64,000 bases of DNA from Auricularia sp. M13 (Eukaryota; Basidiomycota; Agaricomycetes; Auriculariales; Auriculariaceae): the NCBI GenBank assembly GCA_037042915.1, contig CM073196.1, positions 682,001 to 746,000 on the forward strand, in the 5' to 3' direction. A program made the position numbers and the translations under genes. Positions within the stretch are counted from its first letter, which is position 1. Every line of letters begins with the position of its first letter. Under the pieces are notes generated by a model. It made no database searches. It had not been told where the DNA came from and saw only the letters and a program-made list of their open reading frames with translations. This document shows positions 30,952 to 42,318 of this stretch, piece after piece.

Positions 30952-32994
30952 ATGCAGTTTTTGCGCGCGCAGTTGACCCGCACGCTGCTGCACCGCTCCC
31001 CCTTTGCCCGACCAGCTGGCAAGATGGTCGGCCTTGTCGTGACACATCAGATACCAGACGGCGTCGGTCCCAACGGCGAAACCGAGTTGGAATACAGCTT
31101 CGTCTCTGAGTCTCTGGGCTTGCCTGCGGACCTGGGATATGGATTCGCCCAGCTCAGGTTCGGCGACTCCATAGGACCCGACAATCGCTACACAATCGTA
31201 CGCAAGCTGGGCTGGGGCATGCACTCGAGCATATGGATGGCACGTGATGCGAAGTGCGCGTCGACTCTGCCACTCGCATTCGGTGAGCTCACTATTGATC
31301 AGAAGCGTAATCATTCGTTGCTATTAAGGTGCTCACGGGCGCGATGACTGCGCCTGTGCTCAACGGCGACAGGTACAAACCGGAGGCGCTTGAGACTTTG
31401 GCGAACCCGACGCCGTCGCCGCACTGTCCCCGCCTTCTGGATCGGTTCATGACACCGTGCCGCAGCTCTCTGGGAGAGCACATATGTATGGCCATGCCAC
31501 TGTACGGTGGCGACGTCAAGGCTCTGCGCGCGACGGAGGACGCCCTGTTCGCACTGCCCCTCGCGAAGCGCATTCTCCTGCACATCGTCCGTGCGCTCGC
31601 CCACGCCCACGGCCGCAACGTCATCCACACCGACATTAAAAAGGACAGCATCTTCTTTATGACCGCGTTATCCGCTGCCGAAATTGAGCGCATGCTCGCG
31701 GACGATTTATCGCGCTACCATCCGCCTGAACAAGGGCCAGGTCTAGGCGGCCGTCTCTCAGCCTTTGCCCGCTATATTGCGAGATGACGCTCTGCGTGCG
31801 ACCCTTTTTCTGGCCGAATTTTGCTTGTCTCAGCCGGTACTTAATCATCCGCCCTGCACGATCACCGCGGCACCGCTGCGAGCTCCAGAGGTTTACCTCG
31901 GCGCGCACTGGGATGCGCCGGCAGATATCTGGTCCTTGGGCGTGCTTGTCAGTGCCTGTCATCCCATATACCGTCAATGTCAGTGCTCAGACATCAACAG
32001 GCATACAACCTGATAACATCGCACGGGCTCTTCAAGTACCAGGTCAACGACAAGTGGGGCTTGACAAAGGACGGCAACATGCTGTACCAGATGATATGCA
32101 TCACTGGCGACTTCTTCGAGCCGCCGCAGCTGCAAGCCTCGCCTGTCGCGCCCGGGTTCTTCACGTCGGAATGTGAGCGATGTTGCGTTGGATTAGATGT
32201 CTTGCGGTGCCGCAACATGTCGGCCGACATGTTGCGGTGAAAATCCGCACGAAATTCTACTTTTGATAAGAAATATATTTTCCTGAGCTAAAATTAATGC
32301 AGGGGGTATTATACTGACCTTAATATGTCCCTCCACAGCTTTCCTTGTCAATGCCCCCGCTGGTTGGTGTTCAGGGAAGCCACAGATTGAGAGCCTGATT
32401 ACGTAATCAATCGGTGATATCCGATTTGCCGCCGCTCAGTGTGGACCGGACTGTGGAGGCTTTCTCAGGGCCTTTCTGCAACTTTTAGGCATATTTTACC
32501 TCCTAACATGATATACCTAGGCATTTGAGGCGATTTTTGTTGGAGGATACAAAACCAGAATTTCGTGCGGAATTTCACCGCAACATGTTCCGCAACATGT
32601 CGGATGTCACCGCAAGACATCTATTCTCACAAGCTGACGAGTGGCCGGCGAACTGAAGAAGAAGCCGAAGATAGTACATTTCCTGTTCGAGAATTCCGTA
32701 TCCGCGTACGGGAATGTCGACAAGGCAGACGTCCCGGCCATTGCGAATTTCTTGCGCAGGTGCCTCCACCTGAATCCACTCGAGCGCGCCACGGCAGATG
32801 AGTTGCTCGCGGACCCTCTTTTTTTGGACGTACCCCCGTATTTCCAAACACCCAATTTGTCTGGCAGCTCTGAATTCTTTTTGGGGAGTTTGGAAATCCT
32901 TTGCGAACTTCGAAATATTCACAGCTCATTGCGTCCAGCTTACTGTAATTTTAGAAATATTGCACCGCTCAACTCAATCCCACATGATAATTGA
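30952..32994 (+). pseudogene. SRPK-like protein kinase, degenerate
   Basis: Collinear with fungal SR-protein kinases. There is an N-lobe glycine loop (NRYTIVRKLGWGMHSSIWMARD, starting about 31180), then IKVLTGAMTA, GEHICMAMPLYGGDV, the catalytic loop HTDIKKDSIFF (HTDIKxDN type, with Ser for the metal-binding Asn), and LAEFCLSQPV where DFG is expected. After that come APLRAPEVYLGAHWDAPADI, YNLITSHGLFKYQVNDKW and FLRRCLHLNPLERATADELL. DFG Asp is replaced by Glu and Gly by Cys, and a frame change with a TAG lies near 31740. The N-lobe halves cannot be joined by phase-matched splice sites. One intron (32173-32641) contains a MITE and still joins in frame. The ATG may be 30952 or 31024. Likely a pseudogene, at best a pseudokinase. 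Confidence 0.65.
32196..32621. mobile_element. TA-flanked MITE, 426 bp, inside an intron
   Basis: The ends are inverted: GATGTCTTGCGGTG at the left and CACCGCAAGACATC at the right. Each is followed inward by CCGCAACATGT-type subrepeats and GTGCGGAATTTC, giving TIRs of roughly 60 bp. It is flanked by TA on both sides (32194-32195, 32622-32623). A TA duplication fits Tc1/mariner-like elements. No transposase frame. Without it the host intron would be about 43 nt. Confidence 0.8.
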
Positions 32995-33055
32995 AGAATT
33001 CCATTCATCGAACTGCGCTTCAACTTTACAATGGTTGGTGATGATGTGATCTTGG

Positions 33056-33611
33056 TAAAGCTCCAACTAAATACATTAATTACCCATTTAATGTGATTAT
33101 ATTACATTATCTATTACGATTATTCTACATGGCTCCGTAATTTCCCTGTAACAGGTTGTAATGCATTATATCAACTATAAGCCTTATATTGTGAGATATA
33201 AGGCTGGTAAGAGATGAGAGGGAAGATTTCTCAGTGATGGCAGGTGTGGGACCCTCATATATACTGATTGAACACCTGAGACCCTGGTGAGAGCATCTAC
33301 CAAAGATCCTTTGGTTCAGTAATTATTGTTTGATCCACACTAACTGCATCCGGGGTGTGTTCAGCCTCTGCAAGACCATTTTTTGGCCAATATACCACCC
33401 CATGCATCTCAAATAGTGCTGATGATTACACTTGGGAACATCTAGTAAGTTGGCAAGTAGTTCAAGTTGATACTAACCCCTCTCCCTGTACTCTAGGCAC
33501 AGGTGTCGCATGCGAAATATAACTAATTATAATGTATTACAACCTATTACATTACTTATTCCCATTAAATTATCTTCGGGCGTAATGGTAATGTAATTGG
33601 TTGGAGCTTTA
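33056..33611. mobile_element. hAT-type MITE, 556 bp, upstream of an F-box gene
   Basis: The 8-bp duplication GATCTTGG lies at 33048-33055 and 33612-33619. The TIRs begin TAAAGCTCCAAC at both ends. The left end TAAAGCTCCAACTAAA resembles that of the MITE at 22113, so they may belong to related families, but the interiors differ. AT-rich, with no protein frame. It ends 76 bp before the ATG of the next F-box gene. Confidence 0.85.
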
Positions 33612-33687
33612 GATCTTGGTTGAAGCACGCTTTGAAAGTCCGCTCGAGCCTCTTACCGTTCCCCGCACTATTTGTTCGGTCCGCAGG

Positions 33688-35322
33688 ATGCCCGACCAGT
33701 CTGCCATGCGCCGGGGACTTCGACAGGACATCGAAGAGCTCAACGCAGTTGAACGCGAAATTGTCGCACTCGAGCATGAACTCGCGTGCACAATGGAGAC
33801 GTACAGGCGTACCCATCTGCGTCTTTCCAACCTCCGGCGCCACCATACACTGCTTGTCCAGCGCAGAGAAAGCACACTTGCAGTGCTAAATACCCTGGCG
33901 ACTTTTCCACGCGAACTGCTGTCGCTCATCTTCGCCTTTGCCTGCACGGAGTCCAGCGACATGTACTGTCCAGGGTTGCCTGATACCAAATTGGAGCCCA
34001 CGAGGTTTCTGGACAATAACCGCATTGCAGCCCCCTGGAGGATCAGCCTCGTGTGCCGCCACTGGCGAGACGTCGTCCTCAGCACACGCGATGCCTGGAG
34101 TTACATTGGTATTTCGTTCACGCCTGGTGCTGGCCCAGACGTCATCAGCACTGAAAGCATGAACTGCCATGGTCGCGTGCGGGCTGTCGTGGAGAAGTCC
34201 GGCTCGGCCTTGCTCGACGTTGTGATCGCGTACAGAGGATCGAATGCGCGCGGCAGTGGCACCGGGGAGGGCGCTAGCAGTGCCCGCAGAGCACTGCTGG
34301 AGGAGGAGCACAACTTCTTCTGGTACATTTTCTCGATGCTGCACGCCAACATGCATCGCGTACGATCCTTGCACATCTACGCTTCCAACCCGCTGCCTTC
34401 CTGGCTCTCCATTCATGCCGGGTTTACGACGACACGCGAAAAGGTCGAGAATTTACTGCGCAGCCCCTGCCCTTCTCTGGTCGACCTGCGCATTTCGTTC
34501 TGTTACAAGGTCGACGACCAAGACGACGAGGACGAGTTCTGGCACGGGTTCCCTGACAAGCCCATCCCACTGTTTCTGCCCCATGCGCCGAAACTGCAGA
34601 CCTTATCACTGCACAACATACCAATCGTCTGTAGACGGCCGCATCCCGGGCTCCCCTCTCTGCGACGCCTCAGCATCAGGCAGGCGATCATGTACAGCGT
34701 GCACATGGCCGATATGCTCGCCTGCGCCCCCAACCTCGAGTACCTATTCATTAACGTTGAGGAAGCGCTCGAGTGGCCGGACGCAATCAACTTCGAGCCC
34801 GCCCTTCACTTATCGAAGCTGAACATCGCCAGCGAGGACGTCCCATTCGAGCTCCTCGCGGATGGAGGGCACCTATTCCCCAATTTGACAGAACTTCGGA
34901 TCCCCCATCTCTCCGCTCTCTGGTCAGTCTCCGACCATCTCGCGCGCGGCCTCAAGAAGCTGTGTGTCTTCAGCCAGCGCAAACTCGAAAAACACCTCGA
35001 CATCCTCCGTCAATTGGCGGCTCTCGAAGAAGTCGAGTTTGAGGAAGGCTGCAGCATGCACGACGACCTGTTCTTCGCGCCGCTCTGCGCGGCCGAGGAC
35101 ACGATGTGGCCAAATCTGAGGATCCTAAGGCTGTCGGCGGCGCTGCTTTCGGTCGAGAAGGACGGCCTCTTGCAGCTCGTACGAGCGCGGAACGCCACGG
35201 ACGGCCCCCGAGTTGCCAGGCCGCTCGAGCGAGTGGACTTCAGTCTGACGCGCCACACGGATCCCACTTGGCTCGAAGCTCCCATCCGCGCTATCATCCC
35301 AGAGGTTGACGGACTGTCATAA
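33688..35322 (+). CDS. F-box/LRR protein, intronless, paralog of 42319-43929
   Basis: 544 residues from ATG 33688 (MPDQSAMRRGLRQDIEELNA). A coiled-coil-like first 70 residues leads into an F-box (LATFPRELLSLIFAFACTES, then ISLVCRHWRDVVLSTRDAW). LRR-like segments follow: HAPKLQTLSLHNIPIVCRRP, HPGLPSLRRLSIRQ, LSKLNIASEDVPFELLADGG. The same architecture and motifs (CRRPHPGLPSLRRL, MxDDLFFxP, SVExDGxLxLLQARN) occur in the 42319-43929 gene, so the two are diverged duplicates. The presumed role is an SCF adaptor. The promoter contains a MITE. Confidence 0.85.
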   Translation: MPDQSAMRRGLRQDIEELNAVEREIVALEHELACTMETYRRTHLRLSNLRRHHTLLVQRRESTLAVLNTLATFPRELLSLIFAFACTESSDMYCPGLPDTKLEPTRFLDNNRIAAPWRISLVCRHWRDVVLSTRDAWSYIGISFTPGAGPDVISTESMNCHGRVRAVVEKSGSALLDVVIAYRGSNARGSGTGEGASSARRALLEEEHNFFWYIFSMLHANMHRVRSLHIYASNPLPSWLSIHAGFTTTREKVENLLRSPCPSLVDLRISFCYKVDDQDDEDEFWHGFPDKPIPLFLPHAPKLQTLSLHNIPIVCRRPHPGLPSLRRLSIRQAIMYSVHMADMLACAPNLEYLFINVEEALEWPDAINFEPALHLSKLNIASEDVPFELLADGGHLFPNLTELRIPHLSALWSVSDHLARGLKKLCVFSQRKLEKHLDILRQLAALEEVEFEEGCSMHDDLFFAPLCAAEDTMWPNLRILRLSAALLSVEKDGLLQLVRARNATDGPRVARPLERVDFSLTRHTDPTWLEAPIRAIIPEVDGLS

Positions 35323-35414
35323 CTCTCCCAACAGGTGCAAATCCCGTCACGAAAGAGTTCCAATCTATAGTCTATACTTATCATACTCATACACCGTCAA
35401 TCAAAATACCAGCG

Positions 35415-37245
35415 TTATTGCTTCGGCCTTGCTGCAACGTCCGCGCCGACCATGCCGGCAATGATATAGCATGCGACCAGCAGAAGCTGGCTGACGAGGT
35501 CGACGAGCGAGCTCTGGATGGGCAGCGCGTACGTGTCCGGGTCGCGCCCGCTCTTCCAGAGCCAGAGCGTGATCCACTTGGCGAGCACGAGCGAAACTGC
35601 GACGGAGAGCGAGAAGAAGACGATGAAGAGCAGGATGAAGGACGCCGGGAGGAGCACCCAGCCCGCCGCGCGCAGGAAGACGATGAAGAGCACCGTCACC
35701 GGCAGCGTCACGAAGAAAAGCGTCAGCGCCACGAGCGTCGGGCGAGACGGCGCCAGCGTGTGCGCGTGCACGGGCACGCCGGGCGAACCGTGCGCGTGCA
35801 GCGCGGTGGACAAGCGCGAGACGAAGACCGAGCCGACCGAGCCGGGCAGACCTATAATATAGTGTCGTCAGAATGCGCGAATTCTACACACTTTTGAGCG
35901 GTGTCGTACCGCCAGTGACGATGGCCAGGACGCCAAAGCCCTCGTAGCTCTGGACGTAATGGTCGAGCACCATCCCCGCGCCGCTCGAGATGACCATCGC
36001 GCCAATGAGCGGGCCCCAGCCGCTGCCCAGCAACGAGCGCACGTGCGGATTGCGCGCAGTCAGCGCGACGCTCATGACGAGCACCCCGACGAGACCTGCG
36101 GCCAGTGCGATGGGCGCGAGCGTCTGGAGCGCCCCGATGAGGCCCGTGGCCACTAGTGCCAGCAGGACGAGCGTCAGAAGATCACCGAGACAGGCTGCTA
36201 CTGGCGTCGCGATGTTGTCTGAAGGCAGGTTAGAAGGCGAGTGGGCAAGCAGACTAAAATTTCACCTGGGTCGATAGCAAAGCGCCGGCAGATGATGATG
36301 AGCGAGCACATGAACGAGCCGAGGATGAGGCCGCTCGCCGACGCCGCTGCTTGTGAGGTTACGAGCAGGAATATGAATCTGCAAAGTATGTCAGCCTATT
36401 ACGAGTTTTACCATGGCACGGCACATACTCTCGGAATCCCGACTGCGCTTTCGACTTGCTGGGATCCGAAGGACGCGGTACACGACGTTGGAGCCTGAAG
36501 AGGTGCCGCAGCTTACTCCCGACTGTGCGAGGTTCTCGTTGCGGGGCTTGCGGAGGCGTGCCCATAATTTTGCCCAGAAGAAACGACACCGCAGCCGCAA
36601 GCGCAGACACTAGAAGCGCCTGTACTTGCAGCAGGCTAAGACTGCCGACCACCATAGATGCTCTGACGCTTGCCATGTCGAGGTCGCCGATGTTCGCCTA
36701 GAAATCGTTCGAAGGGCAGGCTACAGTGACTGGGGAACGTACGGCTGTCGCCAGGCGCGCAGAGAGATTCATTTCAAGGTTGCCTTTGAGATTGTTAAGC
36801 ATGGGCACGAGGATAATCAGCTCGTCGACGCGTTTGAACGCTTGCCATTCCTAAATGACAAATGAGATATTATTTCAAGTAGAGAACTCATTGACATACC
36901 GAGACGCGTTCAAGCAATTCGCCAGTGAATATCAGCCCGACGGTCGTAAGACCCAGTGTCGGCGCCGTCTACAGCAGCGCACGTGATCAGTTTCAGCCTC
37001 GCAGCCTGACACATTGACGAGCACACCTCCAACACAATGTCGCGGACGACTTTCCAATTGGACTCGCGCTCAGCTTCAATCGAGCGCTCGCGACTGCGAC
37101 TGTGGCCGCCTGGCAGTAGCTTGGCTGCGTCCTCGAGCTCGTCCAGCTCCGAGTCGCTATCCGTATCCCGCTCATGGTTCGTATGGTGGTGATTGTGGTG
37201 ACTCGAACTCGCGAGCATTTGCTCATTGTCGCTGTCTATCGTCAT
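35415..37245 (-). CDS. SLC41/MgtE-type Mg2+ transporter
   Basis: Seven exons (complement): 35415-35851, 35910-36218, 36266-36378, 36429-36697, 36743-36850, 36900-36968, 37027-37245. They give 507 residues. Acidic, His-rich N-terminus (SSSHHNHHHTNHERDTDSDS), then two related MgtE membrane repeats. The first has LGLTTVGLIFTGELLERV and DELIILVPMLNNLKGNLEMN. The second has FAIDPDNIATPVAACLGD, GWGPLIGAMVISSGAGMVLD and TGGLPGSVGSVFVSRLSTAL. A further DPDTYALPIQSSLVDLVSQL lies near the end. Members carry Mg2+ across plasma or internal membranes. No cytosolic CBS domains, which fits SLC41 rather than bacterial MgtE. A polar loop of about 50 residues separates the halves. Confidence 0.93.
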
Positions 37246-38570
37246 TTTACGAGCAGGCAAAGCAGAAACAGGAAGAAGCGTGGCAGCCGGCGGGACGGCG
37301 ACATGACCTGAGCGAATTGAGCCGAGATCGGAGCACCGAGACAGTGGCGCCTGTGACCAGCAGAGATTTACCGCAATTTCCTTTGGGCCTTGGCAATTGG
37401 CCAAAGATTTGTGTTGCCATAAAAATTTTAAGGACTTGCAGCAAGGGACAATACGTATTTTTATACATTCTATTGCGCAACGATCCTAAAAACAGTACAT
37501 CGCCCATGGCAATGAAGTTGAAGGCAGTCCCTCAAGCTTCAAGCTTCAAGACATCAGCACGCACAGGATAATCGAGGTTACGGTCATACAAATGTCGAAC
37601 TGACCAGTGGCTCGGGTATCGACTTTTGCAATAAAGGACCTTGGCAGATAACGGCACCCAAGTCAAGATGGAGGTTCGTAGCACAGTTCCATGCTTCGAG
37701 ATAGCAACTTGCTTACGAATGAATTTCGTCTGGGCAGGATTATGGTCAGGGTGACGTGTACGGCGGCTTGAACAGCAACGTCGAGAACGCCGCCGGCAAC
37801 AGGTCTGGCAACAAGTCTTGTCGATGAATCATCGCAATCGGTAGATGGGGGTCCCAGTATGTCGAGAGCCAGCTGCGAATGCCGGTTGAAGCATGGGGGA
37901 GTGTTTACTCGGGCCAAACATGGGGGCGGGGCACGGCGAGAACGGCGAGCAACACAGAGCCGTCAGTACTTGAGATATCCGTAGTAAGACACTCATCGTG
38001 GGGAGCAGGCATCTTGAGGTCATTTACTTTAATTCGAAGCATTTTGAGGTTGCAAGATAAGCCGTTGTCGGCATGGGACGTCACCGACGGCGCAGCGGGC
38101 AGCGAGCAAGGTCTTGAGCTCATGAGCCTCTATCTAAGACCAAGGCGTTTGTACGAGGTCCCCAAACCATCTGAGCACCAGGATAGAGCCATCGGGCCCA
38201 CGTGGGTCGCTGACGACGACGAGCTCGCCAACGGCTCTACAAAAAATTTCGGGAGTTGGCCAGGTGAATTTGTAGTGCCAAGTTGTGGATAAAGGCATGA
38301 ATTTGCGGGCGGAATAAGCAGAAAAGGCGGTCACGGGAGCGTGGGTGCAGGAGGGGTGGGGGGCGCAAGCTGGGCAAGACGCGGTGAGGTGCGGACTTTC
38401 TAGCAAACTCCGACGATCCGCCACTTGCTCTCTACCACAACGGCGTCCGGGACCTCCCGCCGTGACACGCTGCGTGACGACTCCATTCCACGCACAGAGA
38501 GCTTGGTATCACTGGATTACCGTAACGCGCGCGACCTGCATCCTGCAATTTGACTTTCGAATACCCCAGC
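37246..38570. other. Divergent intergenic region, 1.3 kb
   Basis: Upstream of both the SLC41-type gene (minus) and ADA3 (plus). Several short open frames, none with a recognisable product. Confidence 0.5.
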
Positions 38571-40725
38571 ATGGATCGCAAATTCACGCCATTCCCGCAC
38601 GCTCAGCAGCGCTCTCAGCTGCTGTTACGGCCTATAACGGACCGTCTGCCTACCGTGGACGAAATTCTTGCGTACGAGAATGAAGTCAAGAGTGTTCAGA
38701 CGCGTACGGCCGAGCGCGTGTCAATTGCCGAAGCCAACCTGGCCGCGCTCGAGCGACTTGGAAAGAAGATGAAGGAGAAGGAGAGGTCAAAGCTTAAATC
38801 CATGGTCAAGACAAAGCGCGAATCAAACAGTATGTCTGTTGAATTATCGGCGACCGGTGATACTGATGTCGCTCGCGTTCTGCTTTATTGCTCTGTTCAT
38901 TCCTACTTAATGTTGCTCACAACCACCTAACCGACTTCATCTTGACACCGCTGGACTACCACGTGACAACCTCTGACGGACAACCGCGTTATTCTTCCAA
39001 CCCGCCTCTGATCGACCACCATGCCTCCTTGGCTATACGCTGCATTTGGCCCTACTTTTACACTTTACTTCTGCAGCACCATCCGAGATAGTGGACTTGA
39101 CCATGGACTCTGTACCGCAGGCCGGCCCGAGTGCCATTGCACCTGCTGCTTCCACCTCTGCGACTTCGATAGCCCCGAGTCAGCTGTCGAGACCTCCTAA
39201 GAACAAGTACGCGTTAATTCCTCGTGACTCCGTCCAGTTTTCTCATAATCTGTCAGCTCGATGCTGGATCCGAATTATAACAACAAGAAGAAGAAACGAA
39301 GACGCGAATCTACGGGCGTTGAGGACCTTGAAGATGGTCGGTGCCATTCTTCCAATGAAGCGTGATCGCTCCTGACACAGTGAACGTAGCAGACATGGCG
39401 CCTCCACCTGCCCAGAAACCGCGCAAAGCGTCACCACCTCCTCCCGCGCCCGGTCCCGTGGCTTCCACGAGCAGCACCAAGATAAAGATCTCCACGTCGT
39501 CCGGCGGCGGACATTCCAAGACAAACGCGTCGGGCTACCGAATAGCAGAAGACTTCTCCCTACCCAACCGCACGTACATCCCCGCGCGCCCGAAGCTGCT
39601 CGCGCCCATTCCGCCGGGGCCGCGGGAGCCGACGGAGGTGATGGACGACTTCACGAAGGTGAAGCAGCCGGCGAAGCAGGAGCCCATCCACCAGTTCCAC
39701 GCGAGCGTCGAGCCGTACACCCGTCCGTTGCGCGAAGAAGACCTCGCATTCTTGGATTACAATGGCGACGAGAAGGACCCGTTCTTGATCCCCGCGCTGG
39801 GCAAGCATTATCTCGAGGTGTGGGAGGAGGAAGACGCGCTCTTCGAGCAGCGCGAGCCCAGGCCTGGTGTCGCGCCGCAAAGACACCCCGTACCGCCCAT
39901 GCTGCCCAACTGGACTTCTGCGTTGATGTGCGATGCGGACTTGACGAGCGAGCAACATGGCTTTGGCCCGCTTGCGGAACGACTCGTGGGCGGCCTACTC
40001 GTCGATCCGAACGTCAAGGCCGACACGGATCCCGCCGCTGCTGCTGGCCTGGACCCTTGGAAAGGCGACCCGCGACCTCCGCCGCTTAACGTGGGCGACC
40101 TGGAAGAGCGCATGCGAAAAGAGCTCGAGAGCGTCGGGCTGCTGGCTGAGGGAGAGGTTCGTCGCCGTCGGCCTCGCCCTCCCACGAAACTTCACGCTCA
40201 TCTTCCGTCCAGCCTGATTTCTCGCACGCCGAGGACGACCAGATCGTCTCAGAGCTGCGTACGTGCCAGCGCCTCCTGCGCGACCAGATGGCGATCAACC
40301 AGGCGCGCAAAGCGCGGCTGCTCGAGATCGCGCAGGACCGCGTGGCGTACCAGGAGTTCCTGGACAGCAAGGAGAGCATCGAGCGCAACATCCTCGCCGC
40401 GTTCACCAAGCTGCAGAAGCCCGTGAAGAGTGCGACGGCCAACACGAGCAAGAAGAAGAAGAGCGCGAACACCGCGCGCGACGAGGGCCCGCTGCCCCAT
40501 CCCGCCGTCGCCGGGCTCGGGCTCACGCAGGACGGCACGCTCGTCGTGCCGCAGCATCTCAAGACGCTTGTCGACGTCCGCGGTGACTTCGTGCGCGCCT
40601 TCGGCGCTGCGCTCGAGCAGCGCGAGCGTGAGGCGCCTGGGAGCGTGTATGGCCTGCCGCTCACTAGCGCCTACGCTGGCTTGGATCTGCCCAAGGATCC
40701 TGACCCCGGTAAGCGTGCCAGGTGA
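38571..40725 (+). CDS. ADA3: Transcriptional adaptor ADA3/NGG1 (SAGA/ADA HAT module)
   Basis: Exons 38571-38829, 39077-39206, 39257-39336, 39390-40156 and 40213-40708 are in phase. ADA3 links Gcn5 and Ada2 in the histone acetyltransferase module. Seen: MDRKFTPFPHAQQRSQLLL; a low-complexity middle with DLTMDS and a basic NNKKKKRRRE; then the conserved domain EEDLAFLDYNGDEKDPFLIP, ALGKHYLEVWEEEDALF, DLEERMRKELESVGLL, FSHAEDDQIVSELRTCQRLL and AFTKLQKPVK; and near the end LDLPKDPDPG. Intron 1 (247 nt) is long and may hide a mini-exon. The last exon is unresolved. Reading through stops at 40725, but GTAAGC at 40709 is a strong donor, and candidate acceptors near 40860-40870 extend the gene toward the convergent RPA34.5 gene. 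Confidence 0.87.
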
Positions 40726-40992
40726 ATTACTTCTTACATTCGTGTACCCCGTGCTCGCTACCTACTGTACTCGCTGTTTGGCTGTTTGTCGTGCTTTTGT
40801 TTCTGTGTGCATCATCCCATCCTGTACTTGTATACATACATCCCTGGCTTGTGACTTGAAGGAAATGTAAAGCGACCCGGACTTCTCTGCACAACTTCTG
40901 CGCGATGACAATCTGCTGGACGGGCCAACACGCAAACCATTGCCCATTAAGAGAAGGACGCGACAGCGGCCATACATAATGCTGAGCAGAAC

Positions 40993-42095
40993 CTATGCGA
41001 TTTTGACCTTTTTCGATTTCTTCGTCGAACCGGGCGCGTCTGCTGCCTCTGCTGCCTCTGCGGCCTTACGTTTCTTCTCCTTCTTCTCCTCTCTGTCCTT
41101 TTTCTTCTTTTCCTTCGCCTTCCTCTCGTCGTCGTCGTCGTCTGCATTCTTCTGATGCTTTTCCTTCTTCTTGGACGAGTCTACCTGGTCACTGTCGACC
41201 TTGGCCTTCTTCTTTGCCGGCGGTTCGTCGTCGCCCTCGTCCATGTCGTCGACGGCAATCGAACTGTCCTCCATCGCGGCAGCCTGGACGCCCTTGACGC
41301 CACACGGCTCGAAACGACCCTTGAGCATCGCCGCAGGCCATTCCGGCCGCTTCGCTCGCGGACGTTCGTCAGTGCGCGATGTAAGGTCGACGGTCGGCGT
41401 CGCGGGGACCTGCGTGACGACAAGATGCTGTGAAATGGGCTTGGGAGCTGCGTGATACTGTCAGACTGAAGTGCCGTGGAGGTCGTGCAAAGAACTCGCA
41501 CCTAGGAAGAGTTTGCCGCTTTTGCGCTTGCGCGGCAAAAGACAGCGCAAGGACGTTTGTTCGTCTGCTTGGTCCTCCGCGGGGGCGACTAGGTGCGTCG
41601 CGGTGCCCGTTTTTCGCGATATTGTGCCGCGTCCGTGGCGCAGGGATAGGCCGTCCAGTTGTTTCGATTTGAACTGCGTTCAAACGCATGAAATGAGCAT
41701 AGCGAAATTAATTCAATATAGTAAAGATACGTACGCCCTCTGGTACGCGTATAAGCCATAATTCGGTATTTGGGTCTGCGGATACAGCGTCCCAATCGAA
41801 TTCGGCGTCCACTTCGACGTTGAGTGGGTTGAATCCTTTTGGTGGCCTGTAATCACTAGAGGACAGGTAGGTCTGTCTCAATACATAGGACCAATGGTTA
41901 GAAATTCACTCACACGCCTTCTTCCTCGCTCGAGCTCGCGTCGTCCTCCGAGTCGATCGTTGCACGCGACTTGTGTTTCGTGTCCGCTTTACTCGGTCGT
42001 TTCGCAGCGGTTTTCGTTTTGTTTTTCGTTTTGTCTTGCGTCTTGGACACGTCAACGGCCATAGCGTCCGAATCCGACGAGCTGCTGGACGACAT
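40993..42095 (-). CDS. RPA34: DNA-directed RNA polymerase I subunit RPA34.5
   Basis: Exons (complement) 40993-41447, 41502-41673, 41735-41846 and 41914-42095 give 306 residues. The subunit pairs with A49 as a TFIIF-like module on Pol I in the nucleolus. An acidic and basic N-terminus (MSSSSSSDSDAMAVD) precedes the domain PPKGFNPLNVEVDAEFDWDA followed by ELWLIRVPEG. The middle includes FKSKQLDGLSLRHGRGTISR and KPISQHLVVTQVPATPTVDL, then MLKGRFEPCGVKG. A long Lys/Glu-rich tail (KKKKDREEKKEKKRKAAEAA) ends in KKSKKVKIA. All junctions are in phase. Convergent with ADA3, so the 3' ends may overlap. Confidence 0.9.
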
Positions 42096-42318
42096 TGCAG
42101 GAGGAGGGAGGAAAGCAAACGAGGGAAAGAAACCAAGATGTCACCGGCATTCACCGGATGCGCGCGACAAATAACTGATATCTCCAATTGACGGCACCGA
42201 ATGGTTCATATCGGTACTTATTTATGGATGTAACTGGTCATATAATAACTAGCGACCGTACCATAGGCTACCGTGCTGAGGTCGAGTTGGCAGCGGGTAG
42301 AATCCAAAACGATTCCGC

